Source: Dichomitus squalens LYAD-421 SS1 (lineage: Eukaryota > Basidiomycota > Agaricomycetes > Polyporales > Polyporaceae). Taken from it: a DNA stretch of 64,000 nucleotides. The notes beneath the pieces are model-generated. The model ran no database searches and was not told where the DNA came from. It worked only from the letters and a program-made list of their open reading frames with translations. The position numbers and the translations under genes were made by a program. The number at the start of each line of letters is the position of its first letter. Position 1 is the first letter of the stretch. Of this stretch, positions 46,659 to 60,983 are shown in pieces. The stretch spans positions 518,622-582,621 of the forward strand of contig NW_006766888.1 of NCBI RefSeq assembly GCF_000275845.1, in the 5' to 3' direction.

Positions 46659-46855
46659 ACACGGCAGGGATCCGGGTGTTTTCGACTGAAGAGAATGAGA
46701 ATTTGATGCGCAGGGGACGCGGAAGGTGACCGCCAGCTGTCATTCAGTTCAAAGACTCTTGTCCGGCGAGGCGACCATTCTGCACTGAGTTTAGCTTGTG
46801 CGTCCCCTGCTTATCGACTTTCCGCCCATCAAACACGCCCGATTCCCCGCCATGA
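46659..46855. mobile_element. Short foldback element, same family as at 16 kb
   Basis: The left arm starts ACGGCAGGGATCCGGGTGTT then TTCGA, and includes GCAGGGGACGCGG; compare ACGGCAGGGAACC, TGTTTTCGA and AGGGGACGC in the 16-kb element. The right arm, reverse-complemented, has GGCGGGGAATCGGGCGTGTT and GCAGGGGACGCAC. The centre has TTGTCCGGCGAGGCGACC, as in the 45.0-kb copy. About 200 bp. Confidence 0.6.
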
Positions 46856-47704
46856 TGCATACAACGGTTGGGACGGGTGGATGTATTAGAGAATGCGAGC
46901 GTTTACAACGGTGTTGCGTCAACGGGCGAATCGCCGCAGCTGATTCGGGAACGCTCTGGTGGCCATGGGTGGAGGCGCATCTCAGGCACGCCCAGAGCCC
47001 GGACGAGGCGAGAGTCCACCTATCTCTGCCCCTTCTCTCTCAACGGTCGCCGGGCTTATCGTACCAACGGAACTCACTTTTCAAAACTTTTTGCGTGTCG
47101 GCAGCCTGGGGGCGGGCGCATGCGAGAAAGCACTGCAACGGCGGGCAGACGCGCGATCGCGAGGTGAACAATCTCCCGCGACGTTGATCGACTACTTTCT
47201 GCTCGTTGCCGGCCGCCACAACGGTTCGCTCGTGTCGGTGCACTGTGCACCCGCTGGGGTCTCGCTCTCGAAAGTTCAAGCTCTCGCTCAAGTGAAATCT
47301 CGTCGCTCGGTCCACAGCGCCAACGGGCCTATCGGCGGGACGCCAATATGACGTGGGGTCTGGGTATGTGCTTGGAGTTCAGGCCGCCCCAGAGGTCGTC
47401 CGCGCCGGACTGGAGAAAATGTTGGCAGGCCTGAGAAAAATAGGGAGAGGTACGGGGAGGATGATATGTGTTCCGGCAGGTTGGAGGAGCGGTTCCTGAT
47501 CCAGCCAGTGATGACCGGCTTGCGAGGAGTGACCATATGGACTCATGTGCTCCCGATATAAACCACCAGCCCCGTTATCTCTGTCCTCACGCCCACCCCC
47601 TTCCAAACTCTTTCCCAGAGTTTACCCTCCGTGCGCCAGCGACGTTCGTCCCCCTCCGACGCTCGTCCCACACTCTATCCCGCAGAGTCTAGCAGCACGC
47701 GTCA

Positions 47705-50033
47705 ATGGCCGGTCTCCAGGCAGACAGAGACATCATCGCCGGCCTCGCAGAGGCCAAGCGCGACGAGTTCGAGCTCGAGAAGAAGGGCATCAGCCCCAGC
47801 TCGTCCGCACACGAGCACGAGCTCGACGGCATCCACGACGGCCTCGAGTTCCCCACCGAGGAGGAGACGTTGACCCTCCGCCGCGTCTCCGACTCGATCC
47901 CATGGAGCGCGTACTGTGAGTCCTTCGCTGCCCCATCTTTAGTACTCGGTGTGTTTCTCCCTGGGACTTTCTGCTGACTAGGCGCCGTTCATTCCAGTGA
48001 TCGCCTACTGCGAGCTTGCTGAGCGGTTCTCGTACTACGGTTCGACCGTCGTCTTCGTGAGTACCTCTATCCCTTCCCGATCGTCTTCCACAATGCTCGA
48101 CCCCATGCGATTCTGACCTGCACGATGGCTCAATGATGGTACGGGGGAGCAACCCCTGCTTCGCATCTTCTTGATGGCTTGTGTGAGGCGCGTATCATAG
48201 TGATGCGCCCTCCCAACGGCCCCGGTGATTGCGCTCGTGTGCAGCGGTTCGTGGTATCTTGGGATCGTCCATTGGAGCAGATGTCAATCAGTAGAACTTG
48301 GTCGCTGACAAATACGATCTACTTTGCAGACCAACTTCATCCAGCAGCCCCTGCCTAAGGGCTCGAAGACCGGCGCCAGCGTTAAGCAGGCGGGTGCACT
48401 CGGCCTCGGCCAACGTGCATCAACCGGTATTGGTACATTCAACACCTTCTGGTACGTACTTTTCGTCAAGTTGTCGGTGTGCTTGGTCTCACAAGCGCTC
48501 GTCTTGCAGGGTGTATGTCATCCCTCTTTTCGGTGCCTACATCGCGGACACAAGATGGGGGCGGTTCAAGACTATTTGCGTCTCGATCGCCGTCGCGCTC
48601 GTCGGACACATCCTGCTCATCATTTCCTCGGTTCCTGGCGTCATCAACCACTCGAACGGTGCTCTCGCATGCTTCGTGATCGCGATCATCGTCATGGGTC
48701 TCGGCACTGGAGGTTTCAAGTCGAACGTCTCTCCACTTGTTGCTGAGCAGTACAAGCGGCACAAGCTGTTCATCGGCCACACCAAGAGTGGCGAGCGTGT
48801 CATCGTCGACCCCTTCTTGACGACGTCGAGGATCTACATGTACTTTTACCTGTTCATCAACATCGGAGCGCTCGTCGGTCAGATCGCGATGGCTTACTCT
48901 GAGAAGGTACGCTGCCTTCCCCACATTGACGTCGAAGCGGAGTCTCACTAGGCCTTTCGCGGTTTAGTATGTCGGTTTCTGGCTTTCGTACACGCTCCCC
49001 ACCATCGTCTTCCTCTCCGCCCCCCTCGTCCTCTGGGCTGGCCGCCACCTCTACCAACGCTCGCCGCCTCAGGGTTCCGTTCTCTCTAAGGCCATTCTGA
49101 TCTGGCGTCAGGCCATGAAGGGCCGCTGGTCCTGGAACCCTGTCACGCTGATCAAGAACATGAACGCCCCCGACTTCTGGGAGGCCGCGAAGCCGAGCCG
49201 CCTCCAAGGCGAGAACAGGCCTTCGTGGATGACGTTTGACGACCAGTGGGTCGACGAGGTCAAGCGTGGCTTCAAGGCGTGCGGCGTGTTCTGCTGGTAC
49301 CCCATCTACTGTACGTGTCGATAGCGTCCGTTCGTCGCGCGTCACAACTGATACACGGCTTCTCTGCACAGGGCTCACGTACAACCAGCTCAACAACAAC
49401 CTGACCTCGCAGGCCGCGACCATGGTCACCAACGGTGTCCCGAATGACGTTCTTTCCAACCTCGACCCCTTCGCTCTCATCATCTTCATCCCCATCTGCG
49501 ACATCTTCATCTACCCCGCCCTCCGCCGCGCAGGGATCAACTTCAGCCCCCTCAAGAAGATCACCCTCGGCTTCTTCACCGGGGCTGCCGCCATGGCCTG
49601 GGCCGCCGTCGTCCAACACTACATCTACAAGCGCAACCCGTGCGGGTACCACGTCGCGACGTGCACGGACGCCGACGGGAACCCGATCACGTCCGACCTC
49701 AACGTCTGGATCCAGACGGGCGCGTACGTGCTCATCGCGTTCTCGGAGATCTTCGCGTCCATCACCGGTCTCGAGTACGCGTTCACGAAGGCGCCGAAGA
49801 ACATGCGCTCGCTCGTCATGTCCGTCTTCCTCTTCATGAGCGCGATCTCGTCCGCGATCGGCGAGGCGTTCGTGTCGCTGTCCTCGGACCCGCTGCTCGT
49901 GTGGAACTACGGCGCGATGGGCGTGCTCGCCGCCGTCGCGGGTGTCATCTTCTGGTTCCAGTTCCGCCACCTCGACGCGGCCGAGGACGAGCTCAACAAC
50001 CTCGACGACGGCCACTACGAGCCGAAGCAGTAA
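47705..50033 (+). CDS. PTR2: POT/PTR2-family peptide transporter (597 aa)
   Basis: Proton-coupled uptake of di- and tripeptides at the plasma membrane (major facilitator superfamily, POT family). Exons 47705-47915, 47998-48056, 48330-48451, 48510-48906, 48968-49310 and 49372-50033. A 70-residue cytosolic N-terminus precedes the POT signature LIAYCELAERFSYYGSTVVFTNF, including the E-x-x-E-R-F-x-Y-Y proton-coupling motif (ELAERFSYY). Then WVYVIPLFGAYIADTRWGRF (PTR2 motif 1), GTGGFKSNVSPLVAEQY, and FYLFINIGALVGQ. The cytosolic central loop contains RPSWMTFDDQWVDEVKRGF. Near the end, SEIFASITGLEYAFTKAPKNMRS is a classic PTR2 motif. Intron 2 (48057-48329) is 273 nt, several times the local average. 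A partial paralogue lies at 62.8-64 kb in the opposite orientation. Confidence 0.95.
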
Positions 50034-50419
50034 AAGTAGCCAGCCGGCGGCGCGCCCTTGCGCGTCCCATCTGCTCCTCCCTCCGCGATACGCACCCGTA
50101 CTGACCTCCGATGCTTTCACGTGCTTCTCCTCCGGTTTGTCTGTCTTGGGCGACGTAGAAGTAGTGCACTGTCAACGCCGCGTCTGTACTGTAGCTGACT
50201 GGATGAATTATGATGATATCCCTATTCCCCCCCATCCCCTCCCACCATTTCGCGACGGGTTGTTGTAACAGTGCCATAATGTCGGTAGTAGTCACGCGCT
50301 ATAATGAATATTTCCTTTCTCTCTACATTGCGCAAGCTCCGGGTGTGTCTACACGAACGGGCATAGAGTCGACTGATCTAGAAGTCGGTCTGCACTGCCC
50401 GCATACGGTCTGCTCAACT
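50034..50419. other. Convergent 3' spacer
   Basis: 390 bp between the stops of the transporter (+) and the first short-chain dehydrogenase (-). No other feature. Confidence 0.5.
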
Positions 50420-51692
<1,273 letters not shown>

Positions 51693-52814
51693 GGCGAAGA
51701 GTACTGCGAGGAACTGGGGTCAGACCGTGCACTATGTCCTTATATCAGCATCGCAAGAATGCGCCTGGGACCGGGTCTCAGTTGAACTTGAGGTCGTCTC
51801 GCTTGGGGCTGCAAAGAAGGACCTTCATCAGTCTTCGTGGTGTGTGAATGGGTACCGGGAGAAGCGAGTAGGGGCGCTCTTCGATATGGTGCCGAATGGC
51901 ACCACTGATTGGTTGAACGAACGGGGCGCCGTGCCCCAGCTTATATGGCATATAGGGAAGCACTCTACGACCGGCTGACCTTGATAAGCGTCACGGTTGA
52001 CGACGGCGTAGCCTTCGACCGATGTCAGGTAAGACAACGCTCGAGGGATATCCGATGTTAGTGTGATGGCTGACCCCTCCACCGCAGTCATCTTCACTCA
52101 CCGGTTGACCTGCAGGATAGACATAAATCGAGACATGCCGCAGCGAATGCGTGTAAGCATAAGAGTCGCCCGTGGTGGAGAAGACATTGTCAGATACGAC
52201 GATAGAGACGACATCCGCAGCGTCCTCCGGCTTTGCGAGGTTGTTGTTCATCTGCAACCAGCATACACGGCATCAACTCTACATCACCAGCACGATGATG
52301 CCGTGACAGGAAAGACGTTGGGGGAGATGTACTTGGATTACCTGCCCTGTCCACGATTCCTTGAGCACGGACGGTGAGAGAAGCACCATCTCGCGATGCA
52401 CTTCAGCCAACTCGTGAGTAAGATCCCTTAGTCAACCGCATTTTAGCTCAGCTGGAGGGACCAAATACTACACCCGCAGAAGCGCTGAAAGGTAAGCAGT
52501 AAGCTTCGTGTCTCATGACGAGGAAATAAGTGAGCCGAGAAGACATAGCGCATTGAGCAACCGTACCAGGTGGTGCCAGGAATAAGGCGCCATGTGAGAT
52601 TAGGAACGGTCCGAGTCGCGCTTTACCCAGGCGAACCCTTCCGCGGGCGATTCTTGCAAATTCGAAATGCGGACTGTCCTGGCCTTTCGACCAGGTGAGA
52701 TGAGACAGTTCACACGATTTTACGTCTTCGAAGGTCTCAGAATTCAGGGACAGAAGGAACGGCCGCGCTAGATACACCTGCGCTCTCACCCGTATCAAAT
52801 GCAGCGCTGAGCGC
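51693..52814. other. Spacer between the two dehydrogenases
   Basis: Holds the promoter of copy A and a decayed third dehydrogenase copy (listed separately). Nothing else supported. Confidence 0.5.
51990..52380 (-). pseudogene. Decayed third short-chain dehydrogenase copy (3' half)
   Basis: On the minus strand, 52257 downwards reads MNNNLAKPEDAADVVSIVVS then DNVFSTTG. This aligns with the exon GRFGEPEDVAKVVSFLVSDDASFVTG of copy A. Below it lies a GCAG|GTCAACCG|GTGAGT unit equal in form to the 8-nt micro-exon of the intact copies, with Pro for Ser. Then VVNRDAYQG stands in the place of FNVDGGLQF. A fragment near 52375-52330 may be the preceding exon. Catalytic exons 1-4 are not found. Confidence 0.7.
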
Positions 52815-54009
<1,195 letters not shown>

Positions 54010-54530
54010 GGTTGTTGTGAGAGGGGGAAAGTTGAAGAAGCTCGACGATGCGTCTCACGCCTTATATACGCGCGGATTCACAATCGTGAACTCTGTTATA
54101 GAAGGATAATCCTGCATGTTCACGCGCTACGGGGTCCAAGCTATTCATCTTGGGTACTGCAACTCGCGGACCTATGCGAACAACGGTGAGCGGATTGGCG
54201 TGGCGCATATGTATGAGGTGAACGTCCTGCACTCTATATGCCGTCCGAGAGGTGAAACGACGGTGAACAGTCAACCCACGAGACACTACAGGCGAGACAT
54301 TCGCGAATTTCGCAATCATGTAGCGGGACGATATGTCCTGGATGCGAGCTGAACTTCTGACAAGTTATATTCTTACAAGCACAGGACGATAGATCAGAGC
54401 ACAAACTGCTAGCAATGAACATAGGAGGGAGCATGTGTTCCATAGAGCGACCGCGGACAGGATTGTCAACTAGTCTGTTTGGTAGGCTGTCCGATGTAAT
54501 CAGTTGAGAAGCGTAAGACAAAGATCTCGC
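54010..54530. other. Spacer
   Basis: 520 bp: promoter of dehydrogenase copy B and 3' flank of the carboxypeptidase-like gene. A TATATA-like run lies on the minus strand near 54062-54067, about 55 bp above the copy B start. Confidence 0.45.
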
Positions 54531-56455
54531 CTAGGAAAGGGGTGGCGTACGTTTGATCTTCGTGATGAAGCCCATAATGGAGTTGATCATAGCGGCAGTC
54601 TCTTCACCGACTGGCCTGATCCACTCCGCCGGGAGATTGAAACCGTACTGTGAGGTACACGGATGGTGAGCGTCACATCCAGCGACAAACTGCTGGAAGC
54701 TCTACGTACCGTCCCGGTATCGCGCAAGTGGACAGAGTACGCGTACTTGATGCCCGCCTTCTTGTACATGTAGTCCACGACGTTGCCCGATGCTCTGTAC
54801 AGCTGTTCGCACAGGCTTCCGATCTGCAGTATCCCAAGAGGTCAGCGGAGCGGTAGACGCACAAGGAGGGCGTGCCGCGGGCATACAGTGAACATGGTCC
54901 CGTGAGCTTGCTTTATCGCGTTAACCGCGCGGAGCGCAGCCTCGAGCTGGTCCTCCGCATCTTTCGGCGTCTTCTTGCAGCTGTGTGAGAACGGGATAGA
55001 CACTAGAGGGGCCTTCGTCAATGACAAGAGCACCGCCATTGATGCGAACGAACGAACGCATTTGGCCATAGCTGCGCAAATCAATGAACGCGCTGAGGTT
55101 GGGGAGTGTCTGGATGTAGTTGGCAATATTGTTAACTTCGGGGGCCTCGAACGGGCGGTGGCCGGGATACCATGTGGAACATGGGTCCGCGTCCACGCCC
55201 TTACCAGGCCGGGAGAGGGCAAACTCGTCCGTAGCGTTGGAAATGGACGGCAGACGCGATTTCGCCTTCCACTTGTAGCCCTAGGGAGTCATGAAGCTCA
55301 GTCATTCATAAGATCTTCAGGGGAGACGGGGAAGAGCTCACCCAGTTCCTGAAAGAAGGAATTGTCAGTTATGGAGTCCTTGAGGGTATGTAGTGGGCGG
55401 CGGACCTGTTCATGTCAATGCCAGTGCACTTTTCAGCAGGGCCGATGTTCTGTCTATTCTTGTACCTGACGGCCCGTTTGAGTTCCGCACATGCAACGTT
55501 GCCCACGAATCGCTCACCAGAGACGATCATTTTCCCAGGTATAGACGTAGCCGTCGGGATTCGGCACGGGAATGATATAAAAGTCCTATGGCAAAAATTC
55601 GGCACTGACCTCCAACGTGCGTTACCTTAAAACTAAATGGAAGGGATGCTTACGAAGTAATCCAACCACGAGGAGAGCGCAAAGTCTTCAGCGGAGTCAG
55701 CAAGGAGCGAGTGTGCGAGATAGAGTGCAGTGGACGTTGCAATCCACTACAATTGGTGTCGTGTGAGCGATTGAATATGGGAACATGAATATATAGGTTT
55801 ACGGCACGCACTTCGCGCGCATGTTGCGCTCCAGTAATCACAAAGCCCATCTTGCGCACGTTGGATGCGTGAGCATCTTCGCCAGTGAGGTTGAGGGAAG
55901 TAGGCTTAGATAACCTCATAGCAAGCATCTCCCTCCCTTCTCCTGTGTGACCGATGTAGTCGAACTGAACTATGCCTGGATACGTGATAGCAAGGTCCTC
56001 CATGAAGTCCTCAATCTCGTGAAGCGGGTGGTAGTCGGCGTGGTATGTCGTGTTGGAGAGTTTGCTGATGTCCCATATGGTCTGTTGGGCGAAGTAGTCG
56101 CCGGCAATATCATCGGCAATATCATCGGCGTCGGCCTCGAAGATTGGGGGATACTCCGTCTCCGAATCCACACTTTGGATGACCATTTGGCACCCTTGAG
56201 CATGGCCAAGTTCTTGCCGCATGAGTGCGGATTGTGTCTGTATGAAGAGATACAGATGTGAAATCCTTTCGTATGCAGCATTGGTACATGATATCGTACC
56301 TTCAGGTCTCCTTCCCATCTTTGCGACCTTTCCAAACCGCCCTGGCTCAGCACCGAGTGATACTCTCCAGTGCGAGCAAGTTCGTCCGGTATGTGGGTAG
56401 CCAAAGCGCCGTAGAGGCCACCACAGAAAAGGGAGACTAACCAGCGGGAGAGCAT
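54531..56455 (-). CDS. ECM14: Ecm14-like metallocarboxypeptidase (M14), predicted inactive (459 aa)
   Basis: Secreted or vacuolar protein of peptidase family M14A, most like the Ecm14 pseudo-carboxypeptidase clade. Ten exons from 56455-56300 to 54647-54531, including a 7-nt exon (55348-55342) needed to give MNRNWGYKW. Signal peptide MLSRWLVSLFCGGLYGALA; a pro-region of about 90 residues; catalytic-type domain from about 135 (YHADYHPLHEIEDFM). Zinc ligands His191 and Glu194 are present (GAQHAREW). The third ligand His, expected in the (H)SYGQ motif, is Arg339 (IDLRSYGQM). The catalytic Glu of the ELRDTG motif is His415 (VHLRDTG). The substrate-binding Arg of RLWRK is Tyr (RLWYKNRQ), while Asn-Arg (MNRN) is kept. 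Loss of the catalytic Glu is known in Ecm14; loss of a zinc ligand is extra. Confidence 0.88.
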
Positions 56456-57488
56456 CCTGTTTGCCAACAGGCAACCTCGCTCGTCCCCTGCTTCTCACAA
56501 TCCCCCACAGTCCATTCTCCGCCCGGCCCGCATAAACGGTCACATGACTCTACTTCCTCGTGAGAGTGAAGCCCAAAAAGCTGAGCTATCGAAGGATATG
56601 CGAGGCCTCTCAATGTTAATATAGGTACCCTGACTAGAATGCCTTGATAAGACCTATCTCGGCATGACTAAGCCAAAAACATGAATTCTACATATATATG
56701 CTCACTTCTCGATTATGTTATTTCACATACATTCACCACCAACCTTACGTGGGTCATATGATCCTTTCGTCGCGTCGGTGCTATTTGAACACCATGGAGA
56801 AGAGGCAATCAGCGTATAACTGTGGTTACCATGCAATGGCCGGCGGGGAAAGCGTGCTCAAAATGGCATATCTCTGGGTGGGGGTTGGTATATTGCCATG
56901 ATACTACTACAACAAAGAATCTACAAGGCACACTGACATGAGCGGCGGAATGTGGTGGGAGGCGAGCGGGAATATTGTGAGGTGCAATTGTGCTCTCGGA
57001 CAGTACATGTGTTGACGTTGAACGTAATGTATGATGTGAAAGGTCGGGTGAGAGGGAGAACATAGATGCGGAAAGCCTATATGTACGAGGGAGACAATAG
57101 CTAATAATGCAACAACTGGGCGAGTACTCGCGCCGACGGCCCAGGATGTAGTCCGAACGTCCATGGAATAAATGCATGCTACATAAGCGAGATCATAAGT
57201 GGCGGAGACCAGAGGTACACAACGCGGGGTATGAGAACGAGAACGAGGGCAGGCGATAGAGGCGCGCGACTTGGCCGACTTGGATTGAGAGGCGTATAGT
57301 CGTCAAAAGCGTGGACATGACCGCGCACCCATATTCGATACAACGACGGTGTCTGCGCTCAACGAGCCGCATGTCGTGTCTGGCGAGCCCCCTCCTCAAG
57401 TCATACTCTGTGGCCTGCTCATCGTCTAACAGTGCCATCCGTCCCATCCATATCCATCCCACTGACAACACCTCTCCCCGAGTACGAT
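56456..57488. other. 1-kb spacer
   Basis: AT-richer than its surroundings near 56.6-56.8 kb. Contains the promoter of the Ecm14-like gene and the 3' flank of ATG13. No gene or repeat recognised. Confidence 0.45.
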
Positions 57489-60107
57489 TCAACTCCCAAG
57501 CGGGCCCCTCCGACTCCGTCTCTCGTCGCTCCCCCCGAGCTCAGGATCCATCCTCCCTAGCACCTCCTCCGACGCCACGCTGAATCCACTCCTCACGCTC
57601 CCCGTCGAAGCCAACCTCGGACGCACATATGCAGGGGGCAGAAGGATGCCTCCCGCCGCTCCCGGAGCGATATCCCTGTCCTGTGGCGAGTCCCCAAGAG
57701 GACTCTCCCTCCGCCCCACACTAGGGTATGCGATCGGGTCCCCAAGGGGCCGCCGCGATGTTGACGCTGGCCCCGTGGCAGTCCGATCTGTCGACGCACT
57801 GGCCTCTCGTCTTGAGCCCCGCGATCCGAAGCCCTCCAGCGACGCCATGAACGCCTCCTTCATGTCCCGCAATCGCTCATCCACCGCGCTCTCCGTCGTG
57901 AGCACGGGCGTAGACAACGTGCGTGGTCGCAGTGCGACATCGCTCGAGCGCGAGGACTCGGACTCCTCGTCAATGGTCGATGTGCGGGTATGACTTGTCA
58001 GTGGCGGCGGGGGGACGGGCGACTCGGACCCTTCGCGTCTGCTCAAGAGCGGCCTACGCGCGTCGATCTCCTGCACGAACGCCGAGATGTCGTCGTCATC
58101 CGTGTTGCTGGTCAGGTACGCCGGCGGCTACGTGGAACGAAACGCGTCAGGGCGTCTACTCGAACGACGAAGCAAGAAGATAACACACCGGAACAATTTC
58201 CTTCGGCCCACTCCCGGGGCTTCCTCTCGGGCTTGCCTCACCCACACCACTGCTCGGTGTCGCGTAACGTTGACCAAAGCTACTAGAATACCTCTTCCTC
58301 GGTGACGCGCTCAAAGGGCTGGCCGACACGCCCTCACCAGAAGACGGCCGGCCCGAGCCTAGGTTTGAAGGCACGAATGGTGGTGAGGGCCGTGCTGGCG
58401 TGATAGGGGAAGACGGGAAGTTGGCCCCACTGCCTATAGGGGACGGCGGTACACGAGACGACGTCGGAGACTGGGCTGGACGGCCTGGAAGGGATGGTCC
58501 AGCCCCCGTCGAGAGCGGCGACTGTTGTCGCAATGATGGGGAAGGGGAATGCAATGAGGGCGAGCCTGAAGAGATGGTCGACGACTTGAACGCATTGACA
58601 GTCGTGATTGGAGTGCGCCGTATGGGTACACCAGTCGGCGACTCTGCCTGCACAGCACAAACCGGACAGGTGTAGGGGTTAGCGCGGCTTCGCGAGGTGG
58701 ATCCGCGCTACGGGAACTCACCGAACTGCGCCCCTGCATGCTCTCCCGGCGTATCCGCGCCGCAAGCGCGGACACCTCCTCCCTCGAGCTAATTGAGCCC
58801 GCGCCCTGTCTTATCGAGGACGAGTCTGAGACCCCAGACGTGCCCATACCCGCGCCCGAAAGGTTCCGCGTGACCGGTAAGGGGATGTTCCCAAGTCTCG
58901 GGCTGCCCGCGGGACTGCCTCTAGCGCCCTGGGCAGACGAGAATGACGGCGACCGCCCGTGGGACGATGCAGTCGCCGCGGAGGGTGGGGGGATAACGAA
59001 CCGGTCTGCAACCGAGCGCGGGGGAGAGCGCGGCAAGGACGTGCGGAGGGGCAGACTGCCGGGGGACCCCGAAATGCTGTCCCGCTGCTGGTTCTTGATG
59101 AGGGTAGGGGTGAAATCGGGGCCCTCGTCGAGGGAGAGGAAGCGGGAGGAGAGGAGGGACTCGAGCGTGTCGAGCTGGAAGTTGGGGGACGTGAGGTACG
59201 TCACGGAGACGGCGAGCTCACCCATGGGGTGCGTGATAGGGGGCAATGAGTGCTTGTCCGTCTGCAGAACCGGGGCGAGCGCGGGAGGAGCTGTATCTGG
59301 GTATATGGGATAACATCGATAGTGTCAGTCATTGTGGTCTGTGGTTGCGGAACCGATGACCCAAGTATCGTAGAAGGTAAGAAGAGCGGACTGATCGAAG
59401 GTGCTACGGCACCGCGTGTGCATGTAGGGAAAGAAGGGGACAATGAACCAACTGATGGGAGGTACTCACCAAAGCTCAAAACTTCGTCCGCGCGAATGTC
59501 GCCATCGACCCCGTCGACGCGCAGCCTTATACTGAAGTTCCCGCTGCGACTACCCCCGGTACGCCTGCGGAGGCGACGTGCAAGCTTCCACACAGGGAGA
59601 ACGCGGAGAAGGGTGAAGATGCTGCGAAAGAGCGGGATTCCATGCTTGTACATGGTCGAGGGGGCCACATCCTGGGTCTGGTGATGGTTGTAGGGATGAG
59701 GGGCATACTCGAGGTTCCAGGACTCAAGGACGATGTAGCGGGGGGTAGGGTCGATGCGTACGCGAGACGAGTCGGGAGAGAGGTAGACGAGTACCTGGTT
59801 GGTAGCTAGCTCGGGGATACATAGCAGAACTTGAAGCTGGAAGAGAGGGACGGCTGGCGAAGTGGAGATAGAGCGATAGACACGGGTGTGCTCTCTAAAG
59901 AGCTCCGGGTCTGGAGTCTCGAGGTTGAACTGTAACGACGACCTGGTCAGGTCGCGTCCATGAGCATGAACGCAATGTGCTCACCCATTTGTCGACCTTG
60001 GCTGCGGGAGATGGCTCAATGGTAGCTCGTGCATGGTTGACAACTAAGGCGAGTTTAGAGTATAACCTGTGAGCTATCTGGTCGGCCTTCTGGGTCTCAT
60101 TGGACAT
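57489..60107 (-). CDS. ATG13: Autophagy-related protein 13 (about 751 aa)
   Basis: Regulatory scaffold of the Atg1 kinase complex; starts autophagosome formation when dephosphorylated on TOR inhibition. Exons 60107-59985, 59929-59470, 59296-58722, 58647-58189 and 58127-57489. The N-terminal HORMA domain (about 1-250) shows KADQIAHRLYSKLALVVNHARA, split by the first intron before FNLETPDPELFREHTRVYR. Further in it has PELATNQVLVYL, PTPRYIVLESWNLEY, YKHGIPLFRSIFTLLRVLP and WKLARRLRRR. The phase-1 junction rebuilds DTAPPALAPVLQTDKHSLPP. The rest is a long Ser/Pro-rich disordered region with an ELESLLSSRF-like segment (TLESLLSSRFLSLDEGPDF) and PLRTSLPRSPPRSVADRFV, as expected for the Atg1/Atg17-binding part. 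The position of the last two exon borders is less certain. Confidence 0.9.
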
Positions 60108-60983
60108 GGCAGGAGGGCGAGAACGATGGTATAGCGTGTCTACGAAGACATTAGGACGTATTCATAGGCGACGGTCGTGGGCTGTGATGGACGTGCAAGG
60201 AGGGGGAGTCAGACCCTCGTCCACCCCAAATGCCTCTCACTCGATGCCTGCTCGATACGGTCCACCTGGCCGTCAGTCCACGATAGGCGCCCATCCCCTC
60301 TCTCCGCCAATTGTCCAATGCCCCTGCTGAGCCGTCCTGCCTTTCTTGTACCCCTCTTCCTTCCACCGCCATCTCCACATGATCCTAGGAGAGCTTAAGC
60401 GTACTTCTCGCAGCCCCGGGCCTGCCGGCACGAACAGATCGGCGCACTACCAGTGCGCACAGCTGCGAACGCCCAGGGCGCGCCCACAGACAATATCCGA
60501 TCCTCCTCGCACGAACGCGCATTCGTGCTTGCTACATGCATCCGACACAGTGCAAATCCCATCGATTATGCTCACGTTTTTCTTCGAATTAGTCTGACAG
60601 AGTGGGACGACCTGCTTTCCCCTGTACCCCGAGCGGTACGACAAGCTGTCGCGAGATTGACACGGCGTACAAGTACGCCATATCGGCATCCTATTACTCC
60701 ATTGCATAACAGGGGTGCAACCACGACAGCATCCAGCCTATAGCCTCTGCGGGAAGCACCTCGCGTACGTCTACCTTTTGCCTCGGGTACTTGCCCGGCC
60801 AGGCCCCTGCGGTAGCTCAGCCCCGTGGACCCCACATACAGGAGAACACGACTGAGAGTTCTACCAAGAAACGAGTCATCGCCCCTAAAGCGCTAGTCTG
60901 AAGTCAATTTGGGTTGTGCAGGATCATGACCTCCCGCACGTTCCCATTGTCCTTGAAGCGTCCACCCTGACTCCGACGGTCGA
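60108..60983. other. Spacer
   Basis: About 875 bp between the ATG13 start and the stop of the JmjC gene; ATG13 promoter. No gene recognised. Confidence 0.45.

Larger units (their letters stand above)
44331..47704. other. 3.4-kb spacer with foldback repeats
   Basis: No intact gene. Contains two short inverted-repeat elements (listed separately) related to the 16-kb foldback element. Many short frames on both strands, none with a domain. The last 150 bp before 47705 are C-rich and probably the transporter promoter. Confidence 0.45.

Noticed and set aside
49272..50120. 282-codon minus-strand frame
   Set aside because: It mirrors the last exon of the POT transporter and consists of Arg/Glu/Asp/Val-rich antisense sequence; the sense strand has unmistakable PTR2 motifs.
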